43,105 bases of DNA from the NCBI RefSeq assembly GCF_019972135.1, contig NZ_BPFI01000001.1, positions 1 through 43,105 on the forward strand, given 5' to 3'. The stretch comes from Sulfurovum sp. TSL1. Its GTDB lineage: Bacteria; Campylobacterota; Campylobacteria; Campylobacterales; Sulfurovaceae. This document shows positions 14,342 through 23,677 of this stretch, in pieces. Position numbers and translations under genes: made by a program. The notes beneath the pieces were generated by a model that did not search any database, was not told where the DNA came from, and worked only from the letters and a program-made list of their open reading frames with translations. Every line of letters begins with the position of its first letter. Within the stretch, counting starts at the first letter, position 1.

Positions 14342-16474
14342 ATGAAAATCAAATATTCACTCATGACACTACTGGCTTTATCGTCAATCAATGCGGAAGA
14401 GATAAGTCTAGAAGCGGTAAGTGTTACAGCAACAAAGATCGCAACACCAACAAAGGATGTATCGCAGTCGATTGCTGTTGTAGATGAACAAACGATAGAA
14501 GACAAGAATATACTCAATATCCAAGAAGCTATAGAAAATATACCAGGGGTGAATGCTGAATCATCAACGAATTCACCAAGTCCTAGACTGATCATCAGGG
14601 GAGCAGGACTCAAGGCGAGGTATGGTGTGAGAGAGATCATGGTGATGAAAGATGGTGTGCCACTCACAGATCCGGATTCATTTACTAGATTTGACTTTAT
14701 CGATATGCAGGATGTATCGAGTATAGAGGTGCAAAAAGGACCGGGTTCTATCAACGCGGCAAATACAACTGGTGGAGTCATCCAACTCATCACAAAATCT
14801 GTCTTTGAAGGTGGAGAAGACAGGATCAAAATCGGTGTGGGCGATGACGGTCAAAAAAATGTCAATCTAAAAGTCCGTGGCCAACTCGGTGAGAAGGATT
14901 TTGCTTCTTTGACTTTTTCAAAGCGCGCTATTGACAATACCTGGAGAGACCACAATGATTTTGATGCGACTCAAGTGAGTTTGAAGCATGGTCATATCTT
15001 TGAGGATGAGTCAACTTTAGAAACAGAGTTTTCCTATACAGAATCAAATATGAATATCCCAACCGATATGAACGCTTCTGAATTTGCAACTTTCCAAGAA
15101 ACAGGTGAGCAGCATAATACAAGTTCCCAATGGCAGCACAGTGCCAGAGATTCTAAAATCTTTGCTATCAATACCAAATATGAAAAAGAGATCGGTAATG
15201 TATTATTGAAACCAAGATTTTATTTTAATACATGGGATCATTTTCACCCAGTAACGGGTCTGATCAATGATGCTGATGACAATAGTGTTTATGGAACTGA
15301 TTTAGAACTTAATTATGGTCATGAGGCATTTGGCAGGGAAGCAACCTTGGTTGCCGGTGTAACCTATAAAGCAGATATCACTAATGATGCTAAGAAGTAT
15401 CAATATGCTGATATTGATTATGAGACTTCTATGGTCTATAATCCAGCTACTCATCAAATGGAAGCAGTCAGTGTGATAGGACAGACAACTTCAAATGATA
15501 AAGGTGTTTTGGCTCAGACAGAAGACAGTACAACGATTCTTTACGGTACGTATCTGATGGAAACATTTTCGCCTACAGAAGAAATAAGGATAGACGTAAG
15601 TACAAGAATTGATAAACTCAGTTTTGATATTGATGGATTTAAAGATTCTGAATATGACTATGCTACAGGGAATTATGTTGATGTGACAGGAGAGGATAGT
15701 ATTATTAATGTAGATGAAGACTATACCTTATTTTCTGCGAAGCTTGGAGCTATATATAGGTTAACAAATACGACAAATGCCTATGCAAGTATCGCAACAG
15801 CGAATCAAGCACCTACTGGAAGTGAAATCGATGCTGCATTAGAACAAGGTATTACACTTGATAAAAGTACAAATATGAACTATGAGATCGGTCTTAAGAC
15901 AAGAACAGAAAATCTGTCACTAGACTTGGCAATCTATCAAAATAATGTGGATGATGAGATCGTTCAAACAGTTGTTGATGAGAGAATAGTGTATGACAAT
16001 GCTGGTAAAACGAAAAAGAAAGGTATAGAGTTAAATACTGTCTACAGAGTTTCAGATATCTTGGATATAGGTGGCTCATATGCTTATAGTAATTTTAAAT
16101 TTGATGAATATTCTGAAAAAGTAAGGGGAAGCTTGGTTTCAAGAAATGGTAATTATTTGCCTTATATTCCTAAAAATCAATATTCGCTTTTTGCAGCACT
16201 TAGAATGGAAAATGGATTTAAAGCAAGAGTGACGACAAAGGGTTGGGGAAGTTACTATATGGACAATGCCAATACCGAAAAGTATGAGGGGTATGACTTT
16301 GTTACTGATCTAATGTTGGGTTATGAACTCGAGGCACATAATATACAGTTGAATGTAAGAAATCTAACCAATGCATATTATGCAATGCAGGCCTCAAAAG
16401 ACGTATACGATAATGTATCTTACAAAGCAGCAGCACCACGTAGTTTCATGGTGACCTATAGCTATCAATTTTAA
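14342..16474 (+). CDS. TonB-dependent outer membrane receptor
   Basis: A 710-residue receptor with signal peptide (MKIKYSLMTLLALSSINAEE), a TonB-box-like stretch (EAVSVTAT), the plug domain (about 40-150, including IENIPGV, RLIIRGAG and EVQKGPGS) and a beta-barrel ending in TYSYQF. Such receptors import scarce ligands (iron chelates, haem, copper, nickel, cobalamin) with energy from TonB-ExbB-ExbD, none of which are in this window. The gene is followed after 11 bases by the polyferredoxin gene, implying joint function, so a metal that must be reduced on entry (copper or iron) is the best guess. It interrupts the cysS-murJ neighbourhood seen in relatives, so it may be an insertion. Confidence 0.9.
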   Translation: MKIKYSLMTLLALSSINAEEISLEAVSVTATKIATPTKDVSQSIAVVDEQTIEDKNILNIQEAIENIPGVNAESSTNSPSPRLIIRGAGLKARYGVREIMVMKDGVPLTDPDSFTRFDFIDMQDVSSIEVQKGPGSINAANTTGGVIQLITKSVFEGGEDRIKIGVGDDGQKNVNLKVRGQLGEKDFASLTFSKRAIDNTWRDHNDFDATQVSLKHGHIFEDESTLETEFSYTESNMNIPTDMNASEFATFQETGEQHNTSSQWQHSARDSKIFAINTKYEKEIGNVLLKPRFYFNTWDHFHPVTGLINDADDNSVYGTDLELNYGHEAFGREATLVAGVTYKADITNDAKKYQYADIDYETSMVYNPATHQMEAVSVIGQTTSNDKGVLAQTEDSTTILYGTYLMETFSPTEEIRIDVSTRIDKLSFDIDGFKDSEYDYATGNYVDVTGEDSIINVDEDYTLFSAKLGAIYRLTNTTNAYASIATANQAPTGSEIDAALEQGITLDKSTNMNYEIGLKTRTENLSLDLAIYQNNVDDEIVQTVVDERIVYDNAGKTKKKGIELNTVYRVSDILDIGGSYAYSNFKFDEYSEKVRGSLVSRNGNYLPYIPKNQYSLFAALRMENGFKARVTTKGWGSYYMDNANTEKYEGYDFVTDLMLGYELEAHNIQLNVRNLTNAYYAMQASKDVYDNVSYKAAAPRSFMVTYSYQF

Positions 16475-16485
16475 AGGGAGTATAG

Positions 16486-17985
16486 ATGGTAGAGTTTAAA
16501 GAAACTAGAGACAGAAACGATATCTACGGTATACCCGTATTAGGATTTTTATTTAAAAATCAAACATTTTTGATGGCTTTGAAACTCTCTGTTCTTGCTC
16601 TCTTTATCTATGGTATTTATATGGGGTTTTCTGCCCCGGGTAGAGAAAACATTTTTACGACATATCTTTTTTGGGGTTTGTTCTGGTCACTGTTTATAGT
16701 GGTTACCCTGTCTACCTTTGGTAGAATATTCTGCGGTATCTGTCCCCATGGATTTTTAGGAAAATATATCACCAAGTTCGGTCTTAAAAAAGAGATGCCA
16801 AACTTTTTGAAAAATAGATTTATAGGTATTTTCATTTTGTTTTTTGGATGGTGGGGTATTTATTATGCTGCACCGGAATTTTGGAAATTACCTCTAGCTA
16901 CAGCCTGGCTTTTTACTTCACTCACATTGATCGCTTTTGTGACGTATTATCTTTATAAAGATATGAGTTACTGTAAATATATCTGTCCTATCGGGACGTT
17001 AACTAAAGCGTATGCCAAAGTTTCCTTTACAGAGTTGGGTACTTATAAAGAAGATTGTAACAGTTGTAAAACATTGGATTGTGCAGTAGCATGTACATAT
17101 CATTTAAGACCGTTTGCATTTGACAATAAAAACTCTATGGATGACTGTACGTTGTGCATGGATTGCAGCAGTGCCTGTGATTCTGTGGCATTCAGGTTTA
17201 CGAAACCTTCAAAAACCCTGTTTGAAAAGTTCAAATTCAGCAAAGCTGAGGTGTGGGCAATGCTACTCATCACGGCAGCCATTTCCATCACAATGAACTT
17301 TCATCATGCTTTGGGCCGTTCTGCTATCGCTGATACATTCATCTGGTCACGAACAGCAGCGTTCGCACAACACTATATAGATTTTGGAACACTGGATGCA
17401 GTGGGGATATTTGCTTTTATCTATGCAACGGTACTTTCAATCGCTATTGTAGTTATGGGTATGTTTGCAGCTTCGAAGGTGTTAAAAGCGCCATTTGAAA
17501 AAACGTTTTACACTTTAGGTTATGCATTCGCACCTATTTTCCTTATCGGTGGTCTGGCACATTTGATTCATAGTTTCTTCACGCATCACTATGCAGATAT
17601 AGCCAATGGATTTATTTACGGGTTTGGTTTGAATGCTGCTGCGGTTGAAAATTTGGCTTCTAGAAGAGATGCATGGCTCAATATCTTCAATGTGATTCCT
17701 TATATCGCAGTAATTTGGGGATATTTGATCCTTGCAAAAAGAATAAAACCTTTTAAAGCAAGTAAAATAAAGAAGACCATAGCATTTGTATTTGCTTCTT
17801 CTCTGATCACTCTGTTTTTGTCAATCAATGTCTATAAGGTATACGTATTTAAAACGTATGGCATGGCAAAAACGGGTCACCATGGCGGCCATGGAACCCA
17901 TAATGGCCCCAAATCTGTAAAGGCAGAAACATCTCCAATGAAATGTACAGCCGGTAAATGCGGTGCAAGCATGAAAAATCAATAG
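16486..17985 (+). CDS. NapH/CcoG-like 4Fe-4S membrane oxidoreductase with His/Cys-rich tail
   Basis: A 499-residue polytopic protein. Membrane helices at about 28-48, 58-78, 112-128 and 138-157 carry the NapH/NosR-type pairs CGICPHG (C83, C86) and CKYICPIG (C163, C167). A soluble loop then has two 4Fe-4S sets, C191/C194/C199/C203 and C221/C224/C227/C231. Four or five further helices contain membrane histidines (H273, H274, H359, H362, H367, H368). The tail holds HHGGHGTH (465-472) and MKCTAGKCG (C487, C492), resembling copper-binding GKCG motifs. I infer electron transfer across the membrane to reduce a metal brought in by the adjacent receptor. GGGAG precedes the start. Confidence 0.82.
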   Translation: MVEFKETRDRNDIYGIPVLGFLFKNQTFLMALKLSVLALFIYGIYMGFSAPGRENIFTTYLFWGLFWSLFIVVTLSTFGRIFCGICPHGFLGKYITKFGLKKEMPNFLKNRFIGIFILFFGWWGIYYAAPEFWKLPLATAWLFTSLTLIAFVTYYLYKDMSYCKYICPIGTLTKAYAKVSFTELGTYKEDCNSCKTLDCAVACTYHLRPFAFDNKNSMDDCTLCMDCSSACDSVAFRFTKPSKTLFEKFKFSKAEVWAMLLITAAISITMNFHHALGRSAIADTFIWSRTAAFAQHYIDFGTLDAVGIFAFIYATVLSIAIVVMGMFAASKVLKAPFEKTFYTLGYAFAPIFLIGGLAHLIHSFFTHHYADIANGFIYGFGLNAAAVENLASRRDAWLNIFNVIPYIAVIWGYLILAKRIKPFKASKIKKTIAFVFASSLITLFLSINVYKVYVFKTYGMAKTGHHGGHGTHNGPKSVKAETSPMKCTAGKCGASMKNQ

Positions 17986-18030
17986 GTGTATCATTATATG
18001 ATTTAAAATACCAGTGACAACAAAAATTAA

Positions 18031-18056
18031 AAGCTAAAGATTCTCTTCTTTGGCTT
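18031..18056 (-). terminator. Terminator of murJ
   Basis: On the minus strand AAGCCAAAGA and TCTTTAGCTT form a stem with one G-U pair around a six-base loop, followed by TTAATTTTTG. It faces the convergent polyferredoxin gene and could stop both transcripts, though the T-rich tail suits murJ. Confidence 0.6.
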
Positions 18057-18065
18057 GAAAATAAT

Positions 18066-19472
18066 CTAACGTAACAAATCAAGTAGTTGGAGATTGATAC
18101 TATATAGCAAGACTGAGAATATCAGTAAGCCTACAAGCCAATAAAGTGATCTTTTTGATCGGATGATCTCCATAAACTTATCTGTGCCCACCTCTTTTAC
18201 AGTCAGTATAAAAAGCACCCATCCCCCGATACTTCCTGCTAATGCAAGACCTGAAGCACCTAGATGATGCATCAGTATCAGTGAGAATGTTACAGAAGTG
18301 ATAAGAGAGTAGACAGCGATCTTGGCTGCCTTGCGATGTCTATGTGAAGCATAGAGGAAAAGAGAAAAGAGTTTTGCCAGTCCGAAAGGAAGTAGACCCA
18401 CCATGTACATTTGAAGTACACTGACAGTCTCCAGTGTCTGCATTTCTGTAAATTTACCTCTCTCAAAAAGCAGCCATACGATAGGTTCGGCCAGTAAGAT
18501 ACCGCCAATCATTGCACCACCCAATAAAAATGCAAGTAACCAAAAGGCTTGATTGAGGTTTTTATAGGCTTCTGTTTCATTGTTGTTTTTCAGTGCTTTA
18601 GAAACAGCAGGGAAAAGAACGGTAGCTGTAGCGATGGCAATAATGGCAAGCGGAAGCTGAAAAACACGGTTGGCATAAAAGAGGTAAGAGACGGAGCCCG
18701 TCATGAGGAACGTTGCCAAAAGCGTGTCTATAAAAGCAGAGATCTGAGGTGTGGAGTTCCCGAGTATTCCAGGTAAGAACAGAGATTGAAAATGTCTTTT
18801 TTCTTCATCGACATCTTTGCTGTTCCTGTATTTCCATCCGCCTAAAAGGATCTTGTGCAGATTTAGATTATGCAGGGTAAGCACATGCGCTATGATCTGT
18901 AGTCCTCCACCGATGAGTACAGCAAAACTGAGTGCATATGCCACGGTTTTTGGATCTTCTTTCATATAGATGTAGAGTGCTGCGATCATCGAGATATTGA
19001 GCAAGGCCGTTGACAGAGCAGTGGTAGCAAAATGGTTCTTGTATTGTAAGAGGGTAGCTAGAAATGTCACGATGAAGATCAGGTCCAAATACCAAAAATT
19101 AATGGCAGTCAAAGGTGCGGTTTTTGCTATAAGTTCTTCACCCCATCCTAATGCTAAAAGTTTAGTAATAGGTTCAGGGAAAAAGGTGATGAGTAGGGAG
19201 AATGCCATCAAAAAAAGAAGAAACCGCAAAAAGATAGCCGTAGCAAAAACGCCTTTATGTCTGCTCGCCACAAAAGAGGGCATAAAAGCTTGTGTAAATG
19301 CACCTTCTGCAAAGATACGGCGAAAAAGATTAGGGAGTTTGAAGGCGACAAAGAACATATCACTCCACATGGAAGCACCTAGAGCAGAAGCCATAAGGAC
19401 ATCACGCCCAAGACCGGTCATACGTGAAACCAGGATACCGAAACTGTTGGTGAAGATGGATTTAAGTCGCAT
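18066..19472 (-). CDS. murJ: Lipid II flippase MurJ (MviN)
   Basis: A 468-residue MOP-superfamily protein with about 13-14 membrane helices that moves lipid II to the periplasmic side for peptidoglycan synthesis. The family N terminus is clear (NSFGILVSRMTGLGRDVLMAS), as are AFTQAFMPSF and the ANRVFQLPLAIIAIATATVLFP region typical of MviN. Monocistronic here on the minus strand. In Campylobacter and Helicobacter I recall it beside cysS and ruvA; in this window the receptor pair separates it from cysS and about 14 kb separates it from ruvA. Confidence 0.94.
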   Translation of the reverse strand: MRLKSIFTNSFGILVSRMTGLGRDVLMASALGASMWSDMFFVAFKLPNLFRRIFAEGAFTQAFMPSFVASRHKGVFATAIFLRFLLFLMAFSLLITFFPEPITKLLALGWGEELIAKTAPLTAINFWYLDLIFIVTFLATLLQYKNHFATTALSTALLNISMIAALYIYMKEDPKTVAYALSFAVLIGGGLQIIAHVLTLHNLNLHKILLGGWKYRNSKDVDEEKRHFQSLFLPGILGNSTPQISAFIDTLLATFLMTGSVSYLFYANRVFQLPLAIIAIATATVLFPAVSKALKNNNETEAYKNLNQAFWLLAFLLGGAMIGGILLAEPIVWLLFERGKFTEMQTLETVSVLQMYMVGLLPFGLAKLFSLFLYASHRHRKAAKIAVYSLITSVTFSLILMHHLGASGLALAGSIGGWVLFILTVKEVGTDKFMEIIRSKRSLYWLVGLLIFSVLLYSINLQLLDLLR

Positions 19473-19516
19473 GGGTCTCTTTAATGTTAAATTGCAGGTA
19501 TTTTAGCGTAAGTAGG

Positions 19517-19522
19517 TATAAT
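19517..19522 (+). promoter_or_regulatory. Distal -10 for the diguanylate cyclase gene
   Basis: TATAAT at 19517-19522 on the plus strand would give a transcript from about 19530 with a leader near 165 bases that includes all three pairing segments described at 19563-19699. A second TATAAT at 19669-19674 would give a short leader of about 16 bases lacking the first two segments. Confidence 0.4.
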
Positions 19523-19562
19523 CTTAAGAACAAACACAGAAGAGCGGGAAGAAGATAAATGT

Positions 19563-19699
19563 ATAGTTATTATTATGCAGATCCTTCTTTTTGAAAGTAC
19601 AAAGGGTAATGATGTTGTCACTATCTCCTGATCCCTTTTATTTAAGTAAAACCATAATAACTATTCTTTATAATGCCTTCATTGTCTGGAGTTATTATG
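19563..19699 (+). promoter_or_regulatory. Possible alternative-hairpin leader of the diguanylate cyclase gene
   Basis: Three segments: ATAGTTATTAT (19563-19573), ATAATAACTAT (19654-19664) and AGTTATTATG (19690-19699, including the start ATG). The middle one is perfectly complementary to the first over 11 bases, and CATAATAACT (19653-19662) is perfectly complementary to the third over 10. The two pairings exclude each other: 1:2 frees the start codon, 2:3 buries it and the GGAG site. This is the layout of an RNA switch; the same three copies could instead be binding sites for a DNA-binding protein. Confidence 0.45.
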
Positions 19700-21130
19700 C
19701 ATCTTAATTATCGTATTGTTTTTATCATCACTTTCTTGCTGTTCACACTTTCAGTCAGTATGTCCCTTATAAACTACACTGTAACACTTCAATTAACACA
19801 AAAACAATTAAGAGATAGCTCTCTGCCACTTACAGTCGATAATATATATACAGAGATTCAAAAGCATATTATTGAACCAAACCTTGTGGCATCCATGATG
19901 GCCCATGATACCTTTTTAAAAGATTGGCTTATCAATAAAGAAGATGACACAAATAAAATTACAAAATATTTAGAAACAATTAAAAACAAATATAATATGT
20001 TTACAACATTTCTGGTATCCGAAAGAACAAAAAACTATTATAGTTCAAAAGGCTTGGTTGAACAAATCAAAGAAGAAAATAGAGATAATGCCTGGTATTT
20101 TTCCTTCAAGGAAATTCCATCTGATCATGAAATAAATCTCGATTTCAATAAACATATCGGTGATTCCCTGGTCATGTTCATTAACCATAAAATATTTGAT
20201 GAAGAGTATCATATAATAGGTGCTACAGGCATTGGATTAAGAATATCCTATATCAATGATATGCTGAAATATTTTCGGAAACAATACAATTTCAATGTTT
20301 ATTTCATTAATGAAGAGGGCAAGGTTGTTCTCTGTGAGGATAAAGTCAACGCATTAAAACACATTAAAGATATCCCTGAGTTATATGCACTTAAAGATGA
20401 CCTTACTACAAAAGAGAAGAAGATCATTGATTATACGAAAGCAGGTGAAGATTATCTGCTCAATGTAAAATATATTCCCGAACTGGACTTGTATTTGATC
20501 GTTGAGGCAAAGCTTTCCTATTTTATTGAAGATGTAACAAAAACTTTTTATTTTAATCTCATAGGTTCAATACTTGTGAGTATTTTAATTGCCTTAATGA
20601 TATTGATAACCATCAGAAAGTATCATAGAAAATTAGAGTATCTTGCAGCTAAGGATACACTGACGGGTCTACCTAATCGTCGTTCTTTTAATAAAAAGTT
20701 CCATCATTTTTTCTTGTTGCATAAACGAAATTCAAATCCTATGGCTTTACTGTTTTTAGACTTAGATGACTTCAAGACTATCAACGATACACTCGGACAT
20801 CAAATTGGTGATGAGGTACTGAAACGTGTTGCAGATATTATCAAACAAAATATCAGAAAAACTGATCTCGTGGCGCGATGGGGAGGTGAAGAGTTTATTA
20901 TTTCGTTCATTGATTCGAATATGAAAGAAGCCGAAGCCATTGCAGAGAAACTGAGAACACAGATTGAAACAGATATCCTTTTACATCAAATAACCAATCA
21001 AACAGTTACCGCCAGCTTTGGACTAACAAATGTTAACGTAGATGATACCATTGATACAATACTTAAACGTGCAGATAATGCACTATACAAAGCCAAGGCT
21101 TCTGGAAAAAATAAAATTATATTATCTTGA
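19697..21130 (+). CDS. Membrane-bound diguanylate cyclase with extracytoplasmic sensor
   Basis: Makes cyclic di-GMP from two GTP. From the ATG at 19697 (GGAG five bases upstream) the 477-residue protein has a membrane helix (about 5-28), a periplasmic Cache-like sensor (about 30-280), a second helix (about 285-307) and a GGDEF domain with the active motif GGEEF (396-400) preceded by the inhibitory I-site RKTD (387-390, five residues before). DTLTGLPNRRSF marks the domain start. The sensor ligand is unknown. No EAL domain is present, so only synthesis is predicted. It stands alone with an unusually structured upstream region. Confidence 0.92.
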   Translation: MHLNYRIVFIITFLLFTLSVSMSLINYTVTLQLTQKQLRDSSLPLTVDNIYTEIQKHIIEPNLVASMMAHDTFLKDWLINKEDDTNKITKYLETIKNKYNMFTTFLVSERTKNYYSSKGLVEQIKEENRDNAWYFSFKEIPSDHEINLDFNKHIGDSLVMFINHKIFDEEYHIIGATGIGLRISYINDMLKYFRKQYNFNVYFINEEGKVVLCEDKVNALKHIKDIPELYALKDDLTTKEKKIIDYTKAGEDYLLNVKYIPELDLYLIVEAKLSYFIEDVTKTFYFNLIGSILVSILIALMILITIRKYHRKLEYLAAKDTLTGLPNRRSFNKKFHHFFLLHKRNSNPMALLFLDLDDFKTINDTLGHQIGDEVLKRVADIIKQNIRKTDLVARWGGEEFIISFIDSNMKEAEAIAEKLRTQIETDILLHQITNQTVTASFGLTNVNVDDTIDTILKRADNALYKAKASGKNKIILS

Positions 21131-21197
21131 TTCGAATTATAGCGATCAAAGAAGATAGTATCAGCTTGACATCTTTTGAGCCATCCGCAGGTCACAT

Positions 21198-21782
21198 TTA
21201 AACGTTTTGACCTCTGACACCGTGAAGAAAGATCTCTATGGTCTCATCGACGATCTGTTCAGCCTGACATTCTCCGTAAAGATAACTTTCAATGAAACCA
21301 TCCGAAAGTTTTTTGAAAAGGATCGCCAGATGTTTATGGTTCGTGTTTTCGGAAGGGACAAGCATACGAAGCTGCCGGACCAGATACTGATAGATATCCT
21401 CAACCACACGATGGTTTGAGATCTCCAATTTATGGAAAAAATAGGGATCGTTCGTGATCGGCTCGTCGCGATGGTGCTCGGTTTGAATGAATTGGGCGTA
21501 TTTGAAGGTCAGATAAATTTTGAGGTTTTCGAGCGGATCGCTGTCCTCGTGTGCTTTGAGATTGGCAAGAAATATTTCCATCTTTAAGATCAGATATTCG
21601 ACATAAAGATCTTCTTTCGAACCGAAGAGATTATAAATCGTCCCTACCGATGTTTCAAGTTCTTTGGCCAAATCAGATATTTTAAAATGTTTATATCCTG
21701 TCTCGTCAAAATACCGGGCTGCCGCGTTAAGATAGAGCTCTTTTTTGACACGATTCAGCTCTTCATTGATAACCTGTTTCAA
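21198..21782 (-). CDS. TetR family transcriptional regulator
   Basis: An N-terminal TetR helix-turn-helix (about residues 12-55: AAARYFDETGYKHFKISDLAKELETSVGTIYNLFGSKEDLY in the usual order) is followed by an all-helical ligand domain. No ATG lies before the HTH. I chose a TTG at 21782 because AGGAAAG sits just upstream; another TTG at 21806 adds eight residues but lacks a ribosome site. It is divergent from the SulP-POR genes, and a palindrome in the shared 120-base region suggests that it represses them and itself. Ligand unknown. Confidence 0.82.
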   Translation of the reverse strand: MKQVINEELNRVKKELYLNAAARYFDETGYKHFKISDLAKELETSVGTIYNLFGSKEDLYVEYLILKMEIFLANLKAHEDSDPLENLKIYLTFKYAQFIQTEHHRDEPITNDPYFFHKLEISNHRVVEDIYQYLVRQLRMLVPSENTNHKHLAILFKKLSDGFIESYLYGECQAEQIVDETIEIFLHGVRGQNV

Positions 21783-21856
21783 ATTCTTTCCTGTTTTTTT
21801 TAGCAAATCATATCGGAAAAATGTTCTATTCTCAATTAAAAATAACTATATTTATT

Positions 21857-21877
21857 ATTTTGAACTTAATTCAATAT
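21857..21877. promoter_or_regulatory. Candidate TetR operator
   Basis: ATTTTGAA (21857-21864), a five-base spacer and TTCAATAT (21870-21877) form an inverted repeat matching at seven of eight positions, centred about 37 bases before the predicted SulP transcription start and between the divergent genes. Size and symmetry suit a TetR dimer. Confidence 0.45.
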
Positions 21878-21891
21878 TAAGAATACTTCAC

Positions 21892-21897
21892 TACAAT
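21892..21897 (+). promoter_or_regulatory. -10 element of the SulP-POR operon
   Basis: TACAAT at 21892-21897 in TTCACTACAATTCC is the best -10 before the SulP gene. No further promoter is apparent in the 33 bases between SulP and the POR gamma gene, so all five genes probably share it. Confidence 0.45.
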
Positions 21898-21928
21898 TCC
21901 GAAACTGAAAAAAAAATTTCTGTAAAGG

Positions 21929-23644
21929 ATGGCCCCGCTGATGCTCCGATCACTTAAAGACTCACTCGAACCCAAACTGATCACGCTATGGCGTATCAGA
22001 GGGTATTCCAGATCCGATTTTTATGCCGATCTCATCGCGGGACTTGTGGTTGCGATCGTTGCGCTTCCTCTGGCGATGGCGATCGCTATCGCATCCAACC
22101 TTCCACCGGAGAGAGGGCTGTTCACTGCTATTGTTGCCGGATTTATCATATCAGTGCATGGAGGCAGCCGTTATCAGATAGGGGGACCGACAGCTGCATT
22201 TATTGTCACGGTGGCAACAGTTGCCATGGAACACGGATATGAAGGATTGGTGTTGGCGACCATCATGGCAGGGATCATTTTGATGATCATGGCCCTGGTT
22301 CGTGCAGGAGAATTGATCAAATTTATCCCCTATCCTGTGATCGTCGGATTTACCTCCGGCATTGCTCTTCTCATCGCTTTTTCTCAACTACGGGATTTTT
22401 TTGGGCTTGAGGTAGAGAGCATACCTCCCGATTTTATCCATAAATTCATGGTGTATCTTGCACACTTAGATGAAATGAATATCTATGCGGTTATCGTTGC
22501 ATTGACATCGATCGCCATCATCCTCTTAGTGAAAAAGTATATTCCGAAAATACCCGGACCGATCATCGTTGTTGTTCTTGCGGCTTTAGCCGTATGGATG
22601 TTCCATTTGCCTATTGAAACGATTGAGAGCCGTTTTGGTTCCATACCTTCCATGCTTCCTGCACCGACATGGCCGGATATATCGTTTGAAAAAGTGCGTC
22701 AACTACTGCCTGATGCGATCACCATTGCGACACTTGCTGCCATTGAATCGCTTCTTTCGGCCGTAGTTGCGGATGGTATGACAGGGACCCATCACAAATC
22801 AAATGCTGAGCTGTTCGGGCAGGGTACAGCCAACATCGCTTCAGGATTTTTTGGAGGGCTTCCGGCTACGGGAGCGATCGCCCGGACTGCTACCAATATC
22901 AAAGCGGGAGCACGCACACCTATGGCGGGGATTATGCATGCATTTTGGCTTTTTATATTTATGCTTTTTCTCGCACCGCTTATTATCAAGATTCCACTTG
23001 CTGCTTTGGCTGCAATATTGATAATCGTGGCATGGAATATGTCCGAAATAAAACATATCAAAGAGATCATGAAAGCACCGCGAAGCGATCGCATTATTTT
23101 GATCGTTACGTTTGCATTGACCGTACTGGTCGATCTGAATTTCGCCATCCAGGCCGGTATCGCGTTGGCCTCGATCCTCTTTATCGATTCAATGATGAAA
23201 ACAACTCATATCCATGTAGTGGAAAATGAAGAAGAAGATCCGGATTCCATTGCACGAAAAATTCTTCCTCAAGGTGTCGAAGCGTATGAAATTGAGGGAC
23301 CGCTCTTTTTCGGTGTTGCCGAAAAGTTCATTGATACCCTAAGCCTCTTTGAACACCCTCCGAAAGTGTTTATATTGCGGATGCGGCATGTTCCGCTCAT
23401 CGATGCGGCAGGACTCCATGCACTTGAAATTTTGCATGAACGTCTTGCAAAACAGCAGACGGTTCTCGTCCTTTCCGGCGTACGTCCGAAAGTTCGTACC
23501 CATATTGTTGAGGCGAGTTTGAACAAGCTCATCGGAGATGAAAACATTGTTGAACATATCAATAAGGCGATCATAAGAGCCTCTCAGATCATAAAGGGAT
23601 CTCAAACAGATGTTGAGGGAGGCATTCGATCAAGCGATTACTAA
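21929..23644 (+). CDS. SulP family anion transporter with STAS domain
   Basis: A 571-residue inner membrane transporter. The SulP core (about residues 20-420) shows DLIAGLVVAIVALPLAMAIAIASN and a family-typical GGLPATGAIARTATNIKAGARTP region, and a C-terminal STAS domain (about 450-560) includes LRMRHVPLIDAAGLHALE. Substrates in the family include sulfate, bicarbonate and dicarboxylates. Placement before pyruvate:ferredoxin oxidoreductase makes bicarbonate or an organic acid attractive, but this is inference. Start is uncertain: the ATG at 21929 abuts AAAGG, while the ATG at 21941 is 12 bases away from it; the latter gives MLRSLKDSLEP. Confidence 0.88.
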   Translation: MAPLMLRSLKDSLEPKLITLWRIRGYSRSDFYADLIAGLVVAIVALPLAMAIAIASNLPPERGLFTAIVAGFIISVHGGSRYQIGGPTAAFIVTVATVAMEHGYEGLVLATIMAGIILMIMALVRAGELIKFIPYPVIVGFTSGIALLIAFSQLRDFFGLEVESIPPDFIHKFMVYLAHLDEMNIYAVIVALTSIAIILLVKKYIPKIPGPIIVVVLAALAVWMFHLPIETIESRFGSIPSMLPAPTWPDISFEKVRQLLPDAITIATLAAIESLLSAVVADGMTGTHHKSNAELFGQGTANIASGFFGGLPATGAIARTATNIKAGARTPMAGIMHAFWLFIFMLFLAPLIIKIPLAALAAILIIVAWNMSEIKHIKEIMKAPRSDRIILIVTFALTVLVDLNFAIQAGIALASILFIDSMMKTTHIHVVENEEEDPDSIARKILPQGVEAYEIEGPLFFGVAEKFIDTLSLFEHPPKVFILRMRHVPLIDAAGLHALEILHERLAKQQTVLVLSGVRPKVRTHIVEASLNKLIGDENIVEHINKAIIRASQIIKGSQTDVEGGIRSSDY

Positions 23645-23677
23645 AATATCAAAAAAACCCATTAAGAAGGAGAGACC

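Noticed and set aside
14305-14829. Antisense 174-codon frame over the start of the TonB receptor gene
   Set aside because: No ribosome site, no recognisable domain, and it spans a conserved plug domain on the other strand; it is a shadow frame.
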